In this document: positions 8,105 through 17,675 of the stretch, in pieces
How the letters are laid out: each line of letters starts with the position of its first letter
How positions within the stretch are numbered: position 1 is the first letter of the stretch
The notes under the pieces: model-generated
The model's input: only the letters and a program-made list of their open reading frames with translations
Databases searched by the model: none
What the model was told of the DNA's origin: nothing
Translations under genes and position numbers: made by a program
DNA from: Lapidilactobacillus achengensis
GTDB taxonomy: Bacteria; Bacillota; Bacilli; Lactobacillales; Lactobacillaceae
Reading direction: 5' to 3'
Assembly: GCF_003946655.1 (NCBI RefSeq)
Contig: NZ_RHOV01000006.1
Location: forward strand, 1-64,000
DNA: 64,000 nucleotides

Positions 8105-8851
8105 ATGGTGAAGAAATGGCCCCAACCGCTCTATTTGCCAGGGACTAAAACCACTGGCGTTTTACTTTTGCACGCGTATACGGGCAGTTCCAGCGATATG
8201 CGCTTGCTGGCTCAGGCATTGAACCGCGCCGGATACGGCGTGAATGTGCCCCATTTGACAGGCCATGCGACGGCCGAACCCTTGGATATTTTGACTAAGG
8301 GAAATCCGGATGCCTGGTGGGCGAACACGCAAAACGGGCTTGAGTTCTTGCAAGGTCAGGGCTATCAACGTTTGGCCGTTTTCGGGCTGTCTTTAGGTGG
8401 TGTTTTCGCCACGAAAGCCGTTCTTGAGAACCCTTTGGTGAGTGGCGGTGGCACGATCAGCGCGCCGCTCATGACCACCGACTTTGCCCGGATCGGCCCT
8501 GAGTTTCTGAATTATGCGCGCAAAATCTATCAGTTGACTCAAGTTCCTACGGCAGAAATAGCGCCTCGGCTTCAAGAAATTGGCCGCTTGTTACCGATCC
8601 AATTGGCCAGTGTCCAAGCGTTTATCAGACCGTTGCAGGCAGAATTGCCGACTGACCAGAAGCCGTTCTTCGTCGCTCAGGGTGGCGCGGATCAACTGAT
8701 CGACCCTCAGGCGGGGCCGCGTTTACAGGCGGCTTTACCGCCAGAATTGGTTGATTTTCATTGGTATCCTGAGGCAGGTCATGTTTTGACGGTCAATTCG
8801 GCGCATCAGCAGTTGGAACAGGATATTTTGGCTTTCTTGGCGGGTCTGTAG
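8105..8851 (+). CDS. Carboxylesterase / alpha-beta hydrolase (Est30 type)
   Basis: 248 aa from ATG 8105; AAGGAG is 6 nt upstream, which rules against the GTG at 8099. Motifs: LLLHAYTGSSSDM near residue 20 (oxyanion hole), nucleophile elbow GLSLGG near 98, acid in GGADQLID and His in AGHVL near the end. This is the monoglyceride-lipase-like carboxylesterase found between secG and rnr in many Firmicutes; it hydrolyses short-chain esters in vitro and its physiological substrate is unclear. Unlike the usual tight cluster, it is separated from rnr by 839 bp that hold a composite repeat. Confidence 0.9.
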   Translation: MVKKWPQPLYLPGTKTTGVLLLHAYTGSSSDMRLLAQALNRAGYGVNVPHLTGHATAEPLDILTKGNPDAWWANTQNGLEFLQGQGYQRLAVFGLSLGGVFATKAVLENPLVSGGGTISAPLMTTDFARIGPEFLNYARKIYQLTQVPTAEIAPRLQEIGRLLPIQLASVQAFIRPLQAELPTDQKPFFVAQGGADQLIDPQAGPRLQAALPPELVDFHWYPEAGHVLTVNSAHQQLEQDILAFLAGL

Positions 8852-8912
8852 CGCTCGTTTCTGTGTTTTGCTGCTTGCCTTGATTGCAGATTTGCTGGGT
8901 TTGGATGTGGCC

Positions 8913-9520
8913 GCAACCGCCTCAGGGCGTTTGTGGTGGCTGGAACGCAGTGGACGCTGTTTTGAGCCAATTCAAAGACCGAATTGTCTCAAAATCAGGT
9001 CTTTGTCTAAGTGGCAAAGCCACTAAGACAAATTTCACTGCTGAGCCACACGCCCTGAGGCGGTTGCTAGGCAGAATTGCGCCTATCTGCAAGATAGGTG
9101 CAGTAGGTTACGAAGTGCTTTTGCTAGTGTGGTGGTCAGAATGATGTCATTTCAATGGATAAAAAATTCTGACTGGGTGTCGCAACCGATTATCCAGACT
9201 GGTAAATCCATGTTTTGTGATGAGCCCTTCAGTTGTCACTGATCATCAAGTCAATTGTACCGTGTGACTATCGGTGCGAATTTGTAACTGCTAGCCATGG
9301 TCGTCAATTGCGTGGCAATCTGTCAATTCACATGAGCAGGCGAGGTGGCGTGGTGGCTTAGTCTGCTTAAAACGGTTGAGCGGGCGGAGTGGAGTGTGGC
9401 GGGTGAGATCGCCGTGAAATTGGTCTTAGTGGCTGTGCCACTTAGACCAAGGCTCAGCTTTGAGATTCGCGTACTTTGCGAAGCTCAAAGTGACGCCCAC
9501 AGCGAGCTCACCCGCCACAC
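8913..9520 (+). repeat. Composite repeat, complete copy (type B core, tails, inverted type A core)
   Basis: Type B core 8913-9067: an outer stem of about 23 bp (GCAACCGCCTCAGGGCG / CGCCCTGAGGCGGTTGC) encloses two arms, TTTTGAGCCAATTC/GAATTGTCTCAAAA and TTTGTCTAAGTGGC/GCCACTAAGACAAA. Type A core in inverted orientation is 9394-9520, outer stem GTGTGGCGGGTGAG/CTCACCCGCCACAC, arms TTGGTC/GACCAA and CTTTGAG/CTCAAAG. The tails meet in the middle. Another piece of the A core end (CCCACAGCGAGCTCACC, CCACACGCAAC) is repeated at 9561-9592. No gene lies in 8852-9690; the frames across it follow the palindromes. Confidence 0.85.
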
Positions 9521-9690
9521 GCAACGCAGCCCGCGGCCAATATTGAAACGGAACAGCCGCCCACAGCGAGCTCACCGGCCACACGCAACCCGGCGCCGGT
9601 TTGATAAAACAAGGTAATTATCGTTAAAAAGGCGTCACGCCGTGATAAAATGAAATAAGACAATAATGAATGAGTGAAATGAGGTATTCG

Positions 9691-12114
9691 ATGACACAAA
9701 CAGATTTTTTAACCGCGGAAGTATTAGAGATCTTCCGTAATAACCCCAATCGTAAATATGGTGTTCAAGATATCAATGATATTTTGAAATTAAAAGGCTC
9801 AACTTCCTTCAAACGCGTTGTTAAGGTCCTGGCGACTTTAGAAGGTGAGGGCATTGTTGACGTTAATAATGGTGGTCGTTTCAAACTGAAACCAACTTCG
9901 GAAGAAGTTAGTGGTCGTTTCTCCGCCAATGATAAAGGCTTTGGTTTCGTGCGCTTGGAACAAGATCCAGCCAGCACTGAGCAAGTGCCTGATGTTTTCA
10001 TCCCTAAATTCAAGACGGCGCACGCGCTGCAAGGCGATACCGTCAAGGTTCGGATCGTTAAGGCGGCCAATCCTTGGAATGGCAAAGGCCCTGAAGGCGA
10101 GATCTTGGAGGTCACCGAACATGGCATGACCCAGTTGGTCGGGGAGTTCACGCCGGCCAGTGACGCGCAGGTGGCGCGGACCGGACTTTTAGGCAGTGTC
10201 CGCAGTCATGATAAGAAATTGGCGAACTATCCAGTGATGATCAAGGATACGGGGATCCATCCTCAAGCCGGGGACATGGTCCAAGTTGAGATCACTGAAT
10301 ATCCTAGTGAAGATTACCCTACTCGGATGCTAGGGATCGCCATGCAAACCTTAGGGAACAAAAACGATCCAGGTGTTGATATTTTGTCCTTGGTTTATCA
10401 ACACGGTTTACGGGTCGATTTTCCGGACGAAGTGATCAAACAAGCCGAACAAGTTCCTGACGAATTGTTGCCGCAGGATCGGGTCAATCGGCGCAATATC
10501 ACGGATCAGATGGTCGTGACCATTGACGGCGATGATTCCAAAGACTTTGATGACGCGGTGACAGCTTGGCGTTTACCTAATGGCAATTACCACTTGGGTG
10601 TCCATATCGCTGACGTGAGTTACTACGTTCGTGAAGACACACCGCTAGATGAAGAAGCCTATGCACGGGGAACGAGTACGTATTTGACCGATCGAGTGAT
10701 CCCGATGCTGCCCTTCCGGCTTTCCAACGGGATCTGTTCTTTGAATCCCAACGAGGATCGGCTGGCGTTGACCTGTGACATGGAAATTGATGGTCATGGC
10801 AAGGTCGTCAATCATGAAATCTATCCTAGCGTGATCCGCTCGAAGGCGCGCTTGACTTATAACAACGTCAATAAGATCGTGACCGACCAGGATCTTAAAT
10901 TACGAGAAGAATACGCTAAATTAGTTCCGATGTTAGATTTGATGGCCGAGCTGCACAAAATTCTATTCAAGAAGCGGCATGATCGAGGCGCCATTGATTT
11001 TGAAGAAACCGAAGCGTCGATCAAGGTCGATGAAAAAGGTTGGCCGATCGATATTATTTTACGGGACCGCGGCACTTCCGAACGGATGATCGAATCCTTC
11101 ATGCTGGCGGCCAATGAAACCGTGGCCGAACATTTCAGCAAGGCGCAAGTACCGTTCCTCTATCGGGTCCACGAAACACCAGATGGCGAAAAGGTCAAGA
11201 ACTTCTTCGAATTCGTTTCTGCGTTTGGTATTGTTGGCCATGGCGCGGCGGACGACATCAAGCCGATCGAATTGCAAAAGGCGCTGGCTAAAGTTGCCGG
11301 GACACCGGAAGAAATGGTGGTCACCACCATGTTATTGCGGAGTATGAAGCAGGCCCATTACTCGATGGATCAATTGGGTCACTTTGGGATCGGCGCGCAA
11401 TATTACACCCACTTCACCTCACCGATCCGGCGTTATCCGGACTTGATCGTCCATCGTTTGATCCACAGCTACGCGGCGGTTGGTAAAACTGAAGCCAATA
11501 AAGAGAAGTGGCATGAGAAGTTACCAGAAATCGCGACGTTTACCTCCGAACAGGAGCGGCGTTCGATCGATACGGAACGGGATGTGGATGACCTGAAGAA
11601 GGCACAATACATGATGTCCAAGGTCGGCCAAGAGTTCCCAGGCGTGATTGCTTCCGTTACCAAGTTCGGCATGTTCGTTTCCTTAGAGAATACGGTCGAA
11701 GGCTTGATCCATATTTCGAATTTGCGTGATGATTACTATGATTATGACGAGAAACAAATGACCTTGACTGGTTCGCGGACACATAATACCTTCAAGATCG
11801 GCCAAGAGATCCAGGTCAAAGTGTTGCGAGCGGATCCTGATCAAGGTCAGATCGACTTCATTATCGCGGGGCAAGATACGCCAGAGGATTTCCTCCCCGA
11901 GAATGAAAAGCCGAAGTCAGCAGGATTCGGCGGTAGTCGTGGCCCAGGTCAGCGTGCTGGCGGTAACAACGATCGCCGTGGCGGCAATCAAAACGGTCGC
12001 GGTCAAGGGCATCGTTCGTCTAGCAATGGCAATAAGTACGAGCGGCGGCAAGGCGGTAATAATGGTAATAAATATGAGCGCCGCACTTCCAACGCTAACC
12101 AAGGCCGACACTAG
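9691..12114 (+). CDS. rnr: Ribonuclease R
   Basis: 807 aa, 3'-5' exoribonuclease that degrades structured RNA and works with SmpB/tmRNA in decay of stalled messages. Domains in order: N-terminal winged helix (about 1-70), two cold-shock OB folds (about 75-235), the RNB catalytic domain (about 260-580) with the metal-binding motif DGDDSKDFDDAV, an S1 domain (about 630-710) and a basic Gly/Asn/Arg-rich tail from about 735 that likely binds RNA. ATG 9691 is preceded by GAGG; the frame extends a few codons upstream without a ribosome site. smpB follows 36 bp downstream. Confidence 0.97.
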   Translation: MTQTDFLTAEVLEIFRNNPNRKYGVQDINDILKLKGSTSFKRVVKVLATLEGEGIVDVNNGGRFKLKPTSEEVSGRFSANDKGFGFVRLEQDPASTEQVPDVFIPKFKTAHALQGDTVKVRIVKAANPWNGKGPEGEILEVTEHGMTQLVGEFTPASDAQVARTGLLGSVRSHDKKLANYPVMIKDTGIHPQAGDMVQVEITEYPSEDYPTRMLGIAMQTLGNKNDPGVDILSLVYQHGLRVDFPDEVIKQAEQVPDELLPQDRVNRRNITDQMVVTIDGDDSKDFDDAVTAWRLPNGNYHLGVHIADVSYYVREDTPLDEEAYARGTSTYLTDRVIPMLPFRLSNGICSLNPNEDRLALTCDMEIDGHGKVVNHEIYPSVIRSKARLTYNNVNKIVTDQDLKLREEYAKLVPMLDLMAELHKILFKKRHDRGAIDFEETEASIKVDEKGWPIDIILRDRGTSERMIESFMLAANETVAEHFSKAQVPFLYRVHETPDGEKVKNFFEFVSAFGIVGHGAADDIKPIELQKALAKVAGTPEEMVVTTMLLRSMKQAHYSMDQLGHFGIGAQYYTHFTSPIRRYPDLIVHRLIHSYAAVGKTEANKEKWHEKLPEIATFTSEQERRSIDTERDVDDLKKAQYMMSKVGQEFPGVIASVTKFGMFVSLENTVEGLIHISNLRDDYYDYDEKQMTLTGSRTHNTFKIGQEIQVKVLRADPDQGQIDFIIAGQDTPEDFLPENEKPKSAGFGGSRGPGQRAGGNNDRRGGNQNGRGQGHRSSSNGNKYERRQGGNNGNKYERRTSNANQGRH

Positions 12115-12150
12115 GCATTAACTGATTTTTGTAAAAAGGTGGTGTTCAAT

Positions 12151-12621
12151 TTGGCTAAAATGAAAGAGAAACCACGGAATCAAGTCGCGACCAACCGCAA
12201 GGCCTCGCACGATTATAACATTGGCGAGACTTATGAGGCTGGTTTGGTTTTGACCGGGACCGAGATCAAGTCGGTCCGCGCCGGAAAAATCAATCTGAAG
12301 GACGGGTTCGCCCAATTGCGTCAAGGTGAGCTTTGGTTGGAAAACGTCCACATCAGTCCTTATGAGGCGGGCAATCAGTTCAATCACGATCCCTTGCGCA
12401 ACCGCAAGCTGCTGTTGCATAAGCGAGAACTGGCGAAATTGGCTGGAATCGTGAAGGACAAAGGGGTCACCGTTGTCCCACTCAAGGTTTATTTGAAACA
12501 CGGGTTTGCCAAGGTGTTGATCGGTGTGGCCACCGGGAAACACGAATATGACAAACGCGAAACCATCAAACGGCGCGAACAAAATCGCGAGTTGCAGCGC
12601 GTTTTGAAAAACAATTTTTAA
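12151..12621 (+). CDS. smpB: SsrA-binding protein SmpB
   Basis: 156 aa from TTG 12151, chosen for AAAGGTGGTG 7 nt upstream and because SmpB proteins start with M-A-K; an in-frame GTG at 12139 overlaps that ribosome site. Recognised by [35 protein letters not shown] and the C-terminal [14 protein letters not shown] motif. SmpB binds tmRNA and brings it to stalled ribosomes. It forms an operon with rnr and is closed by a terminator. Confidence 0.97.
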   Translation: MAKMKEKPRNQVATNRKASHDYNIGETYEAGLVLTGTEIKSVRAGKINLKDGFAQLRQGELWLENVHISPYEAGNQFNHDPLRNRKLLLHKRELAKLAGIVKDKGVTVVPLKVYLKHGFAKVLIGVATGKHEYDKRETIKRREQNRELQRVLKNNF

Positions 12622-12626
12622 TGATG

Positions 12627-12662
12627 ATCACCGATGTGCTAAGCATGTCGGTGATTTTGTTT
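12627..12662 (+). terminator. Terminator after smpB
   Basis: ATCACCGA/TCGGTGAT stem followed by TTTTGTTT. Confidence 0.8.
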
Positions 12663-12814
12663 GCTGGCGCCGGGTGAAGGAGTGCCGATAATTGCAGATC
12701 ATTTCACGTGCTTAAGAATTATTTATTAAAAAAAGCGAATTTTGATCAGTGAATCATGATATACTGAATGTCAGTTATCAAACAATAATTCGCTCATGCG
12801 AGCGATAAAAGCGG

Positions 12815-12876
12815 CTGTCAAGGACGGGGCCAGGGGGCAATTCTGGTGAGATCAAGGCCGAAATGGGACTTGACAG
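12815..12876 (+). other. Inverted repeat in the leader of the LCP gene
   Basis: CTGTCAAG (12815-12822) pairs perfectly with CTTGACAG (12869-12876), with GGCC/GGCC pairing possible inside. A smaller CGCT/AGCG hairpin precedes it at 12791-12804. It ends 20 bp before the start codon. Function unknown; possibly mRNA leader structure. Confidence 0.45.
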
Positions 12877-12896
12877 GCAGAGATAGGGTGAATTGA

Positions 12897-13988
12897 ATGG
12901 CAAAACACGCTCGACGCGATCGATTAAAGGCGCAGGCGGGGACAACGGGGAAAAAGTCCCACCATGTTCTGAAATGGATTTTATTGACGGTCATCGTCAT
13001 TTTATTTGCTGGGGCCTCGTATGGCGTCCATATGTATATTCAGGCTAAAACAGCGTTGGATAAAACTTATTCTTCGGTTGATACGAAGAAGGAGAAGAAG
13101 GCCAGTGTTACCCTGGCGAAGCGCGATCCGTTAGGGGTCTTGTTGTTGGGCACCGATACTGGCGATGAAGGTCGGACCGAAGTCAATGGTAACTCGGACA
13201 CGATGATTGTGGCGACGGTCAGCCAAAGCACCAAGAAAACCACCCTGACCAGTATTCCCCGCGATACTTTGGCCGAAATGGTTGGGGCCGCTAGTTTTAA
13301 TTTCCGTCGGATCAATGCTGCCAATAATATTGGCGGCTCTAAAATGGCTCTGGCCTCAGTTTCGTCATTGCTGAACGTGCCGCTGACTTATTATGTTTCA
13401 ATTAATATGAGTGGACTTAAACAGATCGTGAATGCTGTTGGTGGCGTTGATGTTGAGGTGGCCTTCGATTTTGCCTATAATGGGTCTTCCTTCAAGAAGG
13501 GGCAGATGCACCTTAATGGGCAACAGGCGCTGGATTATGCGCGGATGCGGAAAGATGATCCTGAGAACGACTATGGGCGCCAGAAACGGCAACGACAAGT
13601 GATCACCGCTATCGTGAAATCAGCCAGTTCGGTTGGGACGATCGCGAATTTCACCAAGTTATTAAATGCGATTTCGACGAATATGCAGACTAATTTCACC
13701 ACGAATCAAATGATCGATATTTTCAAGAACTATCGCGTGGCGGCGAAGACGGTTTCCAGTGATTATATCAAGGGCGTCAACGCTTGGTCCAATTCCGCCG
13801 CGATCCAAGTAGCGCCAACCGCGGAATTGCAGCGGATCTCCGATGCGATTCGTAGTGAACTGGAGCTGTCCCAGGAGACGTTGGATAATGCGGTCACGAA
13901 AGAAAATGCGCTGAACGGACAAAGTGGTTTTATTTTTGAAAATCCGACGATCAATCAGAATTATACGATTTATCCATTAAGTAATTAA
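12897..13988 (+). CDS. LytR-CpsA-Psr family wall polymer ligase
   Basis: 363 aa. Cytoplasmic basic N-terminus, one membrane segment at about 25-47, then the extracellular LCP domain: LGVLLLGTDTGDEGR, NGNSDTMIVATV, SIPRDT, a YYVSINMSGL stretch, GGVDVEV and the signature YARMRKDDPENDYGRQKRQRQ with the catalytic Arg residues. LCP enzymes attach undecaprenyl-linked teichoic acids or capsule to peptidoglycan. It stands alone between terminators. The C-terminal 100 residues are variable in this family. Confidence 0.95.
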   Translation: MAKHARRDRLKAQAGTTGKKSHHVLKWILLTVIVILFAGASYGVHMYIQAKTALDKTYSSVDTKKEKKASVTLAKRDPLGVLLLGTDTGDEGRTEVNGNSDTMIVATVSQSTKKTTLTSIPRDTLAEMVGAASFNFRRINAANNIGGSKMALASVSSLLNVPLTYYVSINMSGLKQIVNAVGGVDVEVAFDFAYNGSSFKKGQMHLNGQQALDYARMRKDDPENDYGRQKRQRQVITAIVKSASSVGTIANFTKLLNAISTNMQTNFTTNQMIDIFKNYRVAAKTVSSDYIKGVNAWSNSAAIQVAPTAELQRISDAIRSELELSQETLDNAVTKENALNGQSGFIFENPTINQNYTIYPLSN

Positions 13989-14001
13989 GGTGGGCTGACG
14001 C

Positions 14002-14067
14002 GCTCGATCCGATAATGCTGATGGTCAAGCTTGATCTGGGCAATCGTGGCCGGGTCGAGCTTTTTTT
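14002..14067 (+). terminator. Terminator after LCP gene
   Basis: GCTCGATCCG/CGGGTCGAGC stem with a 39-nt loop, followed by seven T. Confidence 0.75.
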
Positions 14068-14190
14068 AAAACGTGCTGCACACAACTGACTTCTGCGCTT
14101 AACTACGCCAGGATTCCGGAAGCGAAACCCGCTTCCAAAATCCTGGCTAGGTTAATGCTCGAAGTCAACCCGTTGTGTTCCGCACTCTGA
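14066..14190 (-). repeat. Palindromic repeat family 2, copy 1 (inverted)
   Basis: About 125 bp. The inner hairpin CCAGGATTCCGGAAGC/GCTTCCAAAATCCTGG sits inside an outer pairing CACAAC-TGACTTC with GAAGTCA...GTTGTG. It is the reverse orientation relative to the other copies at 24.1, 28.2, 31.3, 31.4, 33.0, 33.1 and 40.3 kb. Shared marks include TTAGC-CTAGC / GCGTAGCTAAGC-like sides and an end motif CACGTTT. Confidence 0.8.
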
Positions 14191-14252
14191 TTTAAAAACG
14201 TGCTGACTGAATCTGATTGGTGCGCACGGGAACTTTGAAAGGGGCATGCTTG

Positions 14253-14744
14253 ATGACTAAGCAGCGTTATCGCCAAACATTATTAAAAACCTTACCCGCA
14301 CTACTCGTCTTGCTGCTGTTTACGCATTTGAAGCAAACCAGTGGCTTTGACTGGCGCCCGCGCTGGACGGATCTTTACTTGCTGATCAGTTATGGCGCCG
14401 GAGTACCTTGGGCCCACTGGCTGGGGCAGCGTTATTGGCGGCAGCGGCGTGAAGCAAAAGCCCGGTCAAAGGCGGGGACGCATTCGGCGGCCGCAATGAC
14501 CAGTCAGCCAACTACGGACCCGTCGACAGCAACTGTGGCACCGACTGCGCCCACAACTGCGCCCACAACGGAGACGCCAGCTAGCGCAACGCCACAATCG
14601 CCAGGTGTGCGGCTGACCTGGTTGGATCATGTTTTTACCTTTTGTGGCGAGTTGGTGCTGGCTTGTTTGTGGTTGCTGATCGGCGGCCTGTTCGCGCTGA
14701 TTTACTGGCCAGTGACGGGGCTGAAACAGCGTGGGCATCAGTGA
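14253..14744 (+). CDS. Small membrane protein of unknown function
   Basis: 163 aa from ATG 14253 (GAAAGGGG 10 nt upstream). Two N-terminal hydrophobic stretches (about 10-28 and 35-52), a basic patch, then a Thr/Pro/Ala-rich linker from about 75 to 115 with imperfect TAPTTAPTT repeats, and a C-terminal hydrophobic segment of about 25 residues. No family recognised. The low-complexity linker suggests a spacer between membrane parts. It lies between repeat family 2 and a strong bidirectional terminator, alone in its transcript. Confidence 0.65.
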   Translation: MTKQRYRQTLLKTLPALLVLLLFTHLKQTSGFDWRPRWTDLYLLISYGAGVPWAHWLGQRYWRQRREAKARSKAGTHSAAAMTSQPTTDPSTATVAPTAPTTAPTTETPASATPQSPGVRLTWLDHVFTFCGELVLACLWLLIGGLFALIYWPVTGLKQRGHQ

Positions 14745-14788
14745 AGCTTCTCTGTTTGCCAATACTGAACGCGAAAATTCTAGACCCC

Positions 14789-14842
14789 AAAAACCTAGTG
14801 ACTCCGGATTCATTCATTCTCCGGAGATCACTAGGTTTTTTT
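14789..14842. terminator. Strong bidirectional terminator
   Basis: AAAACCTAGTGA...CTCCGGA pairs with TCCGGAG...TCACTAGGTTTTTTT between convergent genes. Confidence 0.92.
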
Positions 14843-14891
14843 GGTAGATTATTGAATAGCTTTTTGCTGGTATAGCGCTTGGTCACTTGGC

Positions 14892-16157
14892 TTAGTCGAA
14901 GCGATAATAAATGTCCGTCTCGGGTAGCCAGGGCTCAGTCCGCGTTTGATAGAGCAGGTCGGCCATCCGTTCTGGCTTGAAACTGTGCCAAGGCACGGTG
15001 CGGCGGGCGTTGATTTTCTCGGCTAGGGTCAAGAGGTCCTCGCGTCGAGCGTGGCCACTGGCGCCAAAGGGAACGATCTGATAGTGGTGTTCGGCCAGGA
15101 AAGTTTGTAAGGTTGCGAAGCGGGGATCATAGTCACCCAGCGGTTCGCCATTACTGTGGAGATAGGTCCCGCCAGTAAAGTCCGTCAAGCGCTGCAAGTG
15201 GGCCCAAGAATTATGCAAAATAAAGTCTCGTGGATCCGCCGCTAACCGGCGCTGCGCTTCAGCCCAAGAATAGACCGTGGTGTTCGCTTGAGCCAGTGGC
15301 GCCGCGCTAATGACGTTGAGCGGTTCATCGGGCGCGAAGGCCCCGATGATCTGCGCGAATTCTGGTTCCCATAGAATGGGCCGGTGACTTTGACGCGCGG
15401 CCTGATTGAAGGCAATCAGCCGTTCAACGTTGCGTGGATAAGGATTGACCACGAGCAGTCCCGCCGTGTCCCGGGCTTGCTCGCGAAGAGCCGCCGGCAG
15501 GTCGCCCTCGCTGTAAGGGTGCTCATGGTGACTGTCCTGGATCATTTGCGGTTGCTCGCTAGTAAAACTATAAGTGGTGGCTTCGCTTAAATAAACATCA
15601 AGGTTGTTCTTGACCTGATCAGACCAAGCGGCCACGCGCTCTGGATGGGGGCCATTGAGGCGAACATCACCAGAATGAACGAAGCGATGCTGCCCATCCT
15701 CCACCAGCAAGGCCAGAGCGCCAATCGTATCGTGATCACTCAACATCCCCGTAACTTTTAGGCTGCCAATGGTGAGCGGTTGGCCCAACGTCAGGGGATG
15801 AAGATTGGCGATCGGCGGCTCGACGCCTTGAGCAATCAAAATTTGATAAAGCTTCAGCGCGTCCGGTGACAGGTAGATGGGAATCTCGTGATTCTGTAAA
15901 TAGCGTAAAGCGCCCATATGATCCAAATGGAGATGGGAAATAAAGATGGCTTGATGGCGGAAAAGAGCCGGCTGATCTGGTAAAAGCAGATCAGGCAAGT
16001 GTGGCAAAGTGTGGTCCGCCATCGCTTCACTGACGGTTTTCGTGCCCATTGGGGCAACCATCCCGAAATCCATTAGCACGCGGCTATCCCCTTGGACAAA
16101 TTCAACGATATTACCACCAATCGTGGTGGTGCCATTTAAGAAACGCAATGTGGTCAT
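14892..16157 (-). CDS. Metallo-beta-lactamase fold hydrolase, RNase J-like
   Basis: 421 aa. N-terminal MBL domain with the two-metal motif SHLHLDHMGAL near residue 75, further His in SDHD (about 140), HSGDVRLNG (about 163) and a C-terminal PFGASGHARREDL segment resembling the beta-CASP/RNase J arrangement. It is shorter than RNase J1/J2 (about 555 aa) and lacks their C-terminal domain, so it is probably a separate RNase J-related family; nuclease activity is inferred, not shown. ATG at 16157 with GGGGG upstream. A single gene converging on the small membrane protein. Confidence 0.8.
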   Translation of the reverse strand: MTTLRFLNGTTTIGGNIVEFVQGDSRVLMDFGMVAPMGTKTVSEAMADHTLPHLPDLLLPDQPALFRHQAIFISHLHLDHMGALRYLQNHEIPIYLSPDALKLYQILIAQGVEPPIANLHPLTLGQPLTIGSLKVTGMLSDHDTIGALALLVEDGQHRFVHSGDVRLNGPHPERVAAWSDQVKNNLDVYLSEATTYSFTSEQPQMIQDSHHEHPYSEGDLPAALREQARDTAGLLVVNPYPRNVERLIAFNQAARQSHRPILWEPEFAQIIGAFAPDEPLNVISAAPLAQANTTVYSWAEAQRRLAADPRDFILHNSWAHLQRLTDFTGGTYLHSNGEPLGDYDPRFATLQTFLAEHHYQIVPFGASGHARREDLLTLAEKINARRTVPWHSFKPERMADLLYQTRTEPWLPETDIYYRFD

Positions 16158-16313
16158 TTGTTTTCCCCCTTACGGTAACATAACAGTGTAACGCAACCCT
16201 TTTCAAAAAGCGAGAATTATTTATTCGGGAGCGCAACCCTTGCTGGCGTGATTCCGCAAAAAAAGTCAAAGCCAAGGCCAGTTCGAAAGCGCCGCGAACT
16301 GTGCGCTAGAGAC

Positions 16314-16351
16314 AAACACCCCCATTCAGATCGTTCTGAACGGGGGTGTTT
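16314..16351 (-). terminator. Terminator after PLP enzyme gene
   Basis: AACACCCCCATTCAGA pairs with TCTGAACGGGGGTGTT around a four-base loop, 68 bp beyond the stop. Confidence 0.85.
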
Positions 16352-16418
16352 AACAGTTGGCGCTCAAAATCGTGACGGTCGTCAAGGATCAGCGATGACT
16401 GGCGATCTCACTGTCAAG

Positions 16419-17675
16419 TTAATGCTGATAGAAGGTGCTTTCAGCGGCCTGAATGATGCCCAGCTTAATATGGGCGTAAGTCAACCCACCTTGAAGATAG
16501 AGCGTGTATGGCGGCCGAATCGGGCCATCACCGGAGAACTCAATGGTTGAGCCAGAGATAAAGGTTCCGGCAGCCATGATCACTTCGTCTTCGTAACCGG
16601 CCATTTGTTCGGGAATCGGTTCCACATAGGAATCAACGGGCGAGCTTTGCTGGATTGCTTTGGCGAATTTGACCATATCGGCTTTGTTGCCGAAGTTGAC
16701 GGTTTGAATCAGGTCTGTCCGCGGCTCCTGCCACTCTGGCGAAACACTCAGTCCTAATTCCGCGAGTAACGCTGCTTCGAAAATCGCCCCTTTAATGGCA
16801 TTCCCCACAGTTTGCGGCGCGACGAAAAAGCCTTCAAACATATCCAACAAATAGCCGTAAGTCGCACCTTCTTCACCGCCGATGCCAGGCACAGTAAAGC
16901 GATAGCTGACCCGCTCCACGAGATCCTTACGGCCGACAACATAACCACCAGTTTTGGCCAAACCGCCGCCGCCATTCTTGATCAGTGAGCCGGCCATGAT
17001 ATCAACGCCCACATCAAGAGGTTCCAAGGTTTCTGAGAACTCACCGTACGCGTTGTCGGCGAAGATCCAGACGTCAGGTTTGAGGCCGCGCACGAAGTCA
17101 ACCATCTCTTTGATCTTAGCAATCGTGAATGATTTCCGAGTGGCGTAACCACAAGAACGTTGAATCACGACGAGCTTAGTTTTGTCAGTGAGGGCAGCTT
17201 TGACCGCAGGAAAATCGACCTCGCCATTGTCTTGCAACGGCACATAATTAGCCGCGATCCCATACTCTTTGGCGCTACCAATGCCATTACCGCTCATGCC
17301 GAGTACTTCTTGCAAAGTGTCGTAAGGCTCACCTGTGATATACAGGATTTCATCGCCAGGGCGTGTCAGACCTAATAAGGCGGTTCCAATCGCGTGGGTC
17401 CCCGATACGAATTGCGGCCGAACCAAAGCGGCCTCACCACCCAGAACATCCGCGTAAATGGCTTCTAGCGTGTCGCGACCTTCATCATAATTACCATAGC
17501 CAGTCGTCCCATTTAAGTGGGCCTCTGAAACACGATGGTCTTGAAAGGCATGGAGCACCTTCGCCTGATTATCAAGAATTTGGTCATCCAGGGCCGCCAA
17601 ACGAGGCGCGATTTTCTGATCGACCTGGGCGACGATCGCCAATAATTTAGGATCGATCGAATCTTTCCAACTCAC
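16419..17675 (-). CDS. PLP-dependent enzyme, aluminium-resistance / methionine gamma-lyase-like family
   Basis: 418 aa, start GTG at 17675 with TAGGAGG upstream. It matches the YnbB-type family of fold-type I PLP enzymes: NGTTGYGNYDEGRDTLE near residue 55, PQFVSGTHAI (about 88), FADNAYGEF (about 205), and GSLIKNGGGGLAKTGGY (about 230) with the PLP-binding Lys. Members are annotated as aluminium resistance proteins or methionine gamma-lyases, but the true reaction is not settled. It is a single gene. The region 17676-18203 upstream holds a 12-bp repeat array and no gene. Confidence 0.88.
   Translation of the reverse strand: MSWKDSIDPKLLAIVAQVDQKIAPRLAALDDQILDNQAKVLHAFQDHRVSEAHLNGTTGYGNYDEGRDTLEAIYADVLGGEAALVRPQFVSGTHAIGTALLGLTRPGDEILYITGEPYDTLQEVLGMSGNGIGSAKEYGIAANYVPLQDNGEVDFPAVKAALTDKTKLVVIQRSCGYATRKSFTIAKIKEMVDFVRGLKPDVWIFADNAYGEFSETLEPLDVGVDIMAGSLIKNGGGGLAKTGGYVVGRKDLVERVSYRFTVPGIGGEEGATYGYLLDMFEGFFVAPQTVGNAIKGAIFEAALLAELGLSVSPEWQEPRTDLIQTVNFGNKADMVKFAKAIQQSSPVDSYVEPIPEQMAGYEDEVIMAAGTFISGSTIEFSGDGPIRPPYTLYLQGGLTYAHIKLGIIQAAESTFYQH

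Noticed and set aside
8884-9617. Open frames of 86 and 90 codons in the est-rnr gap
   Set aside because: Both lie within the composite repeat and follow its hairpins.
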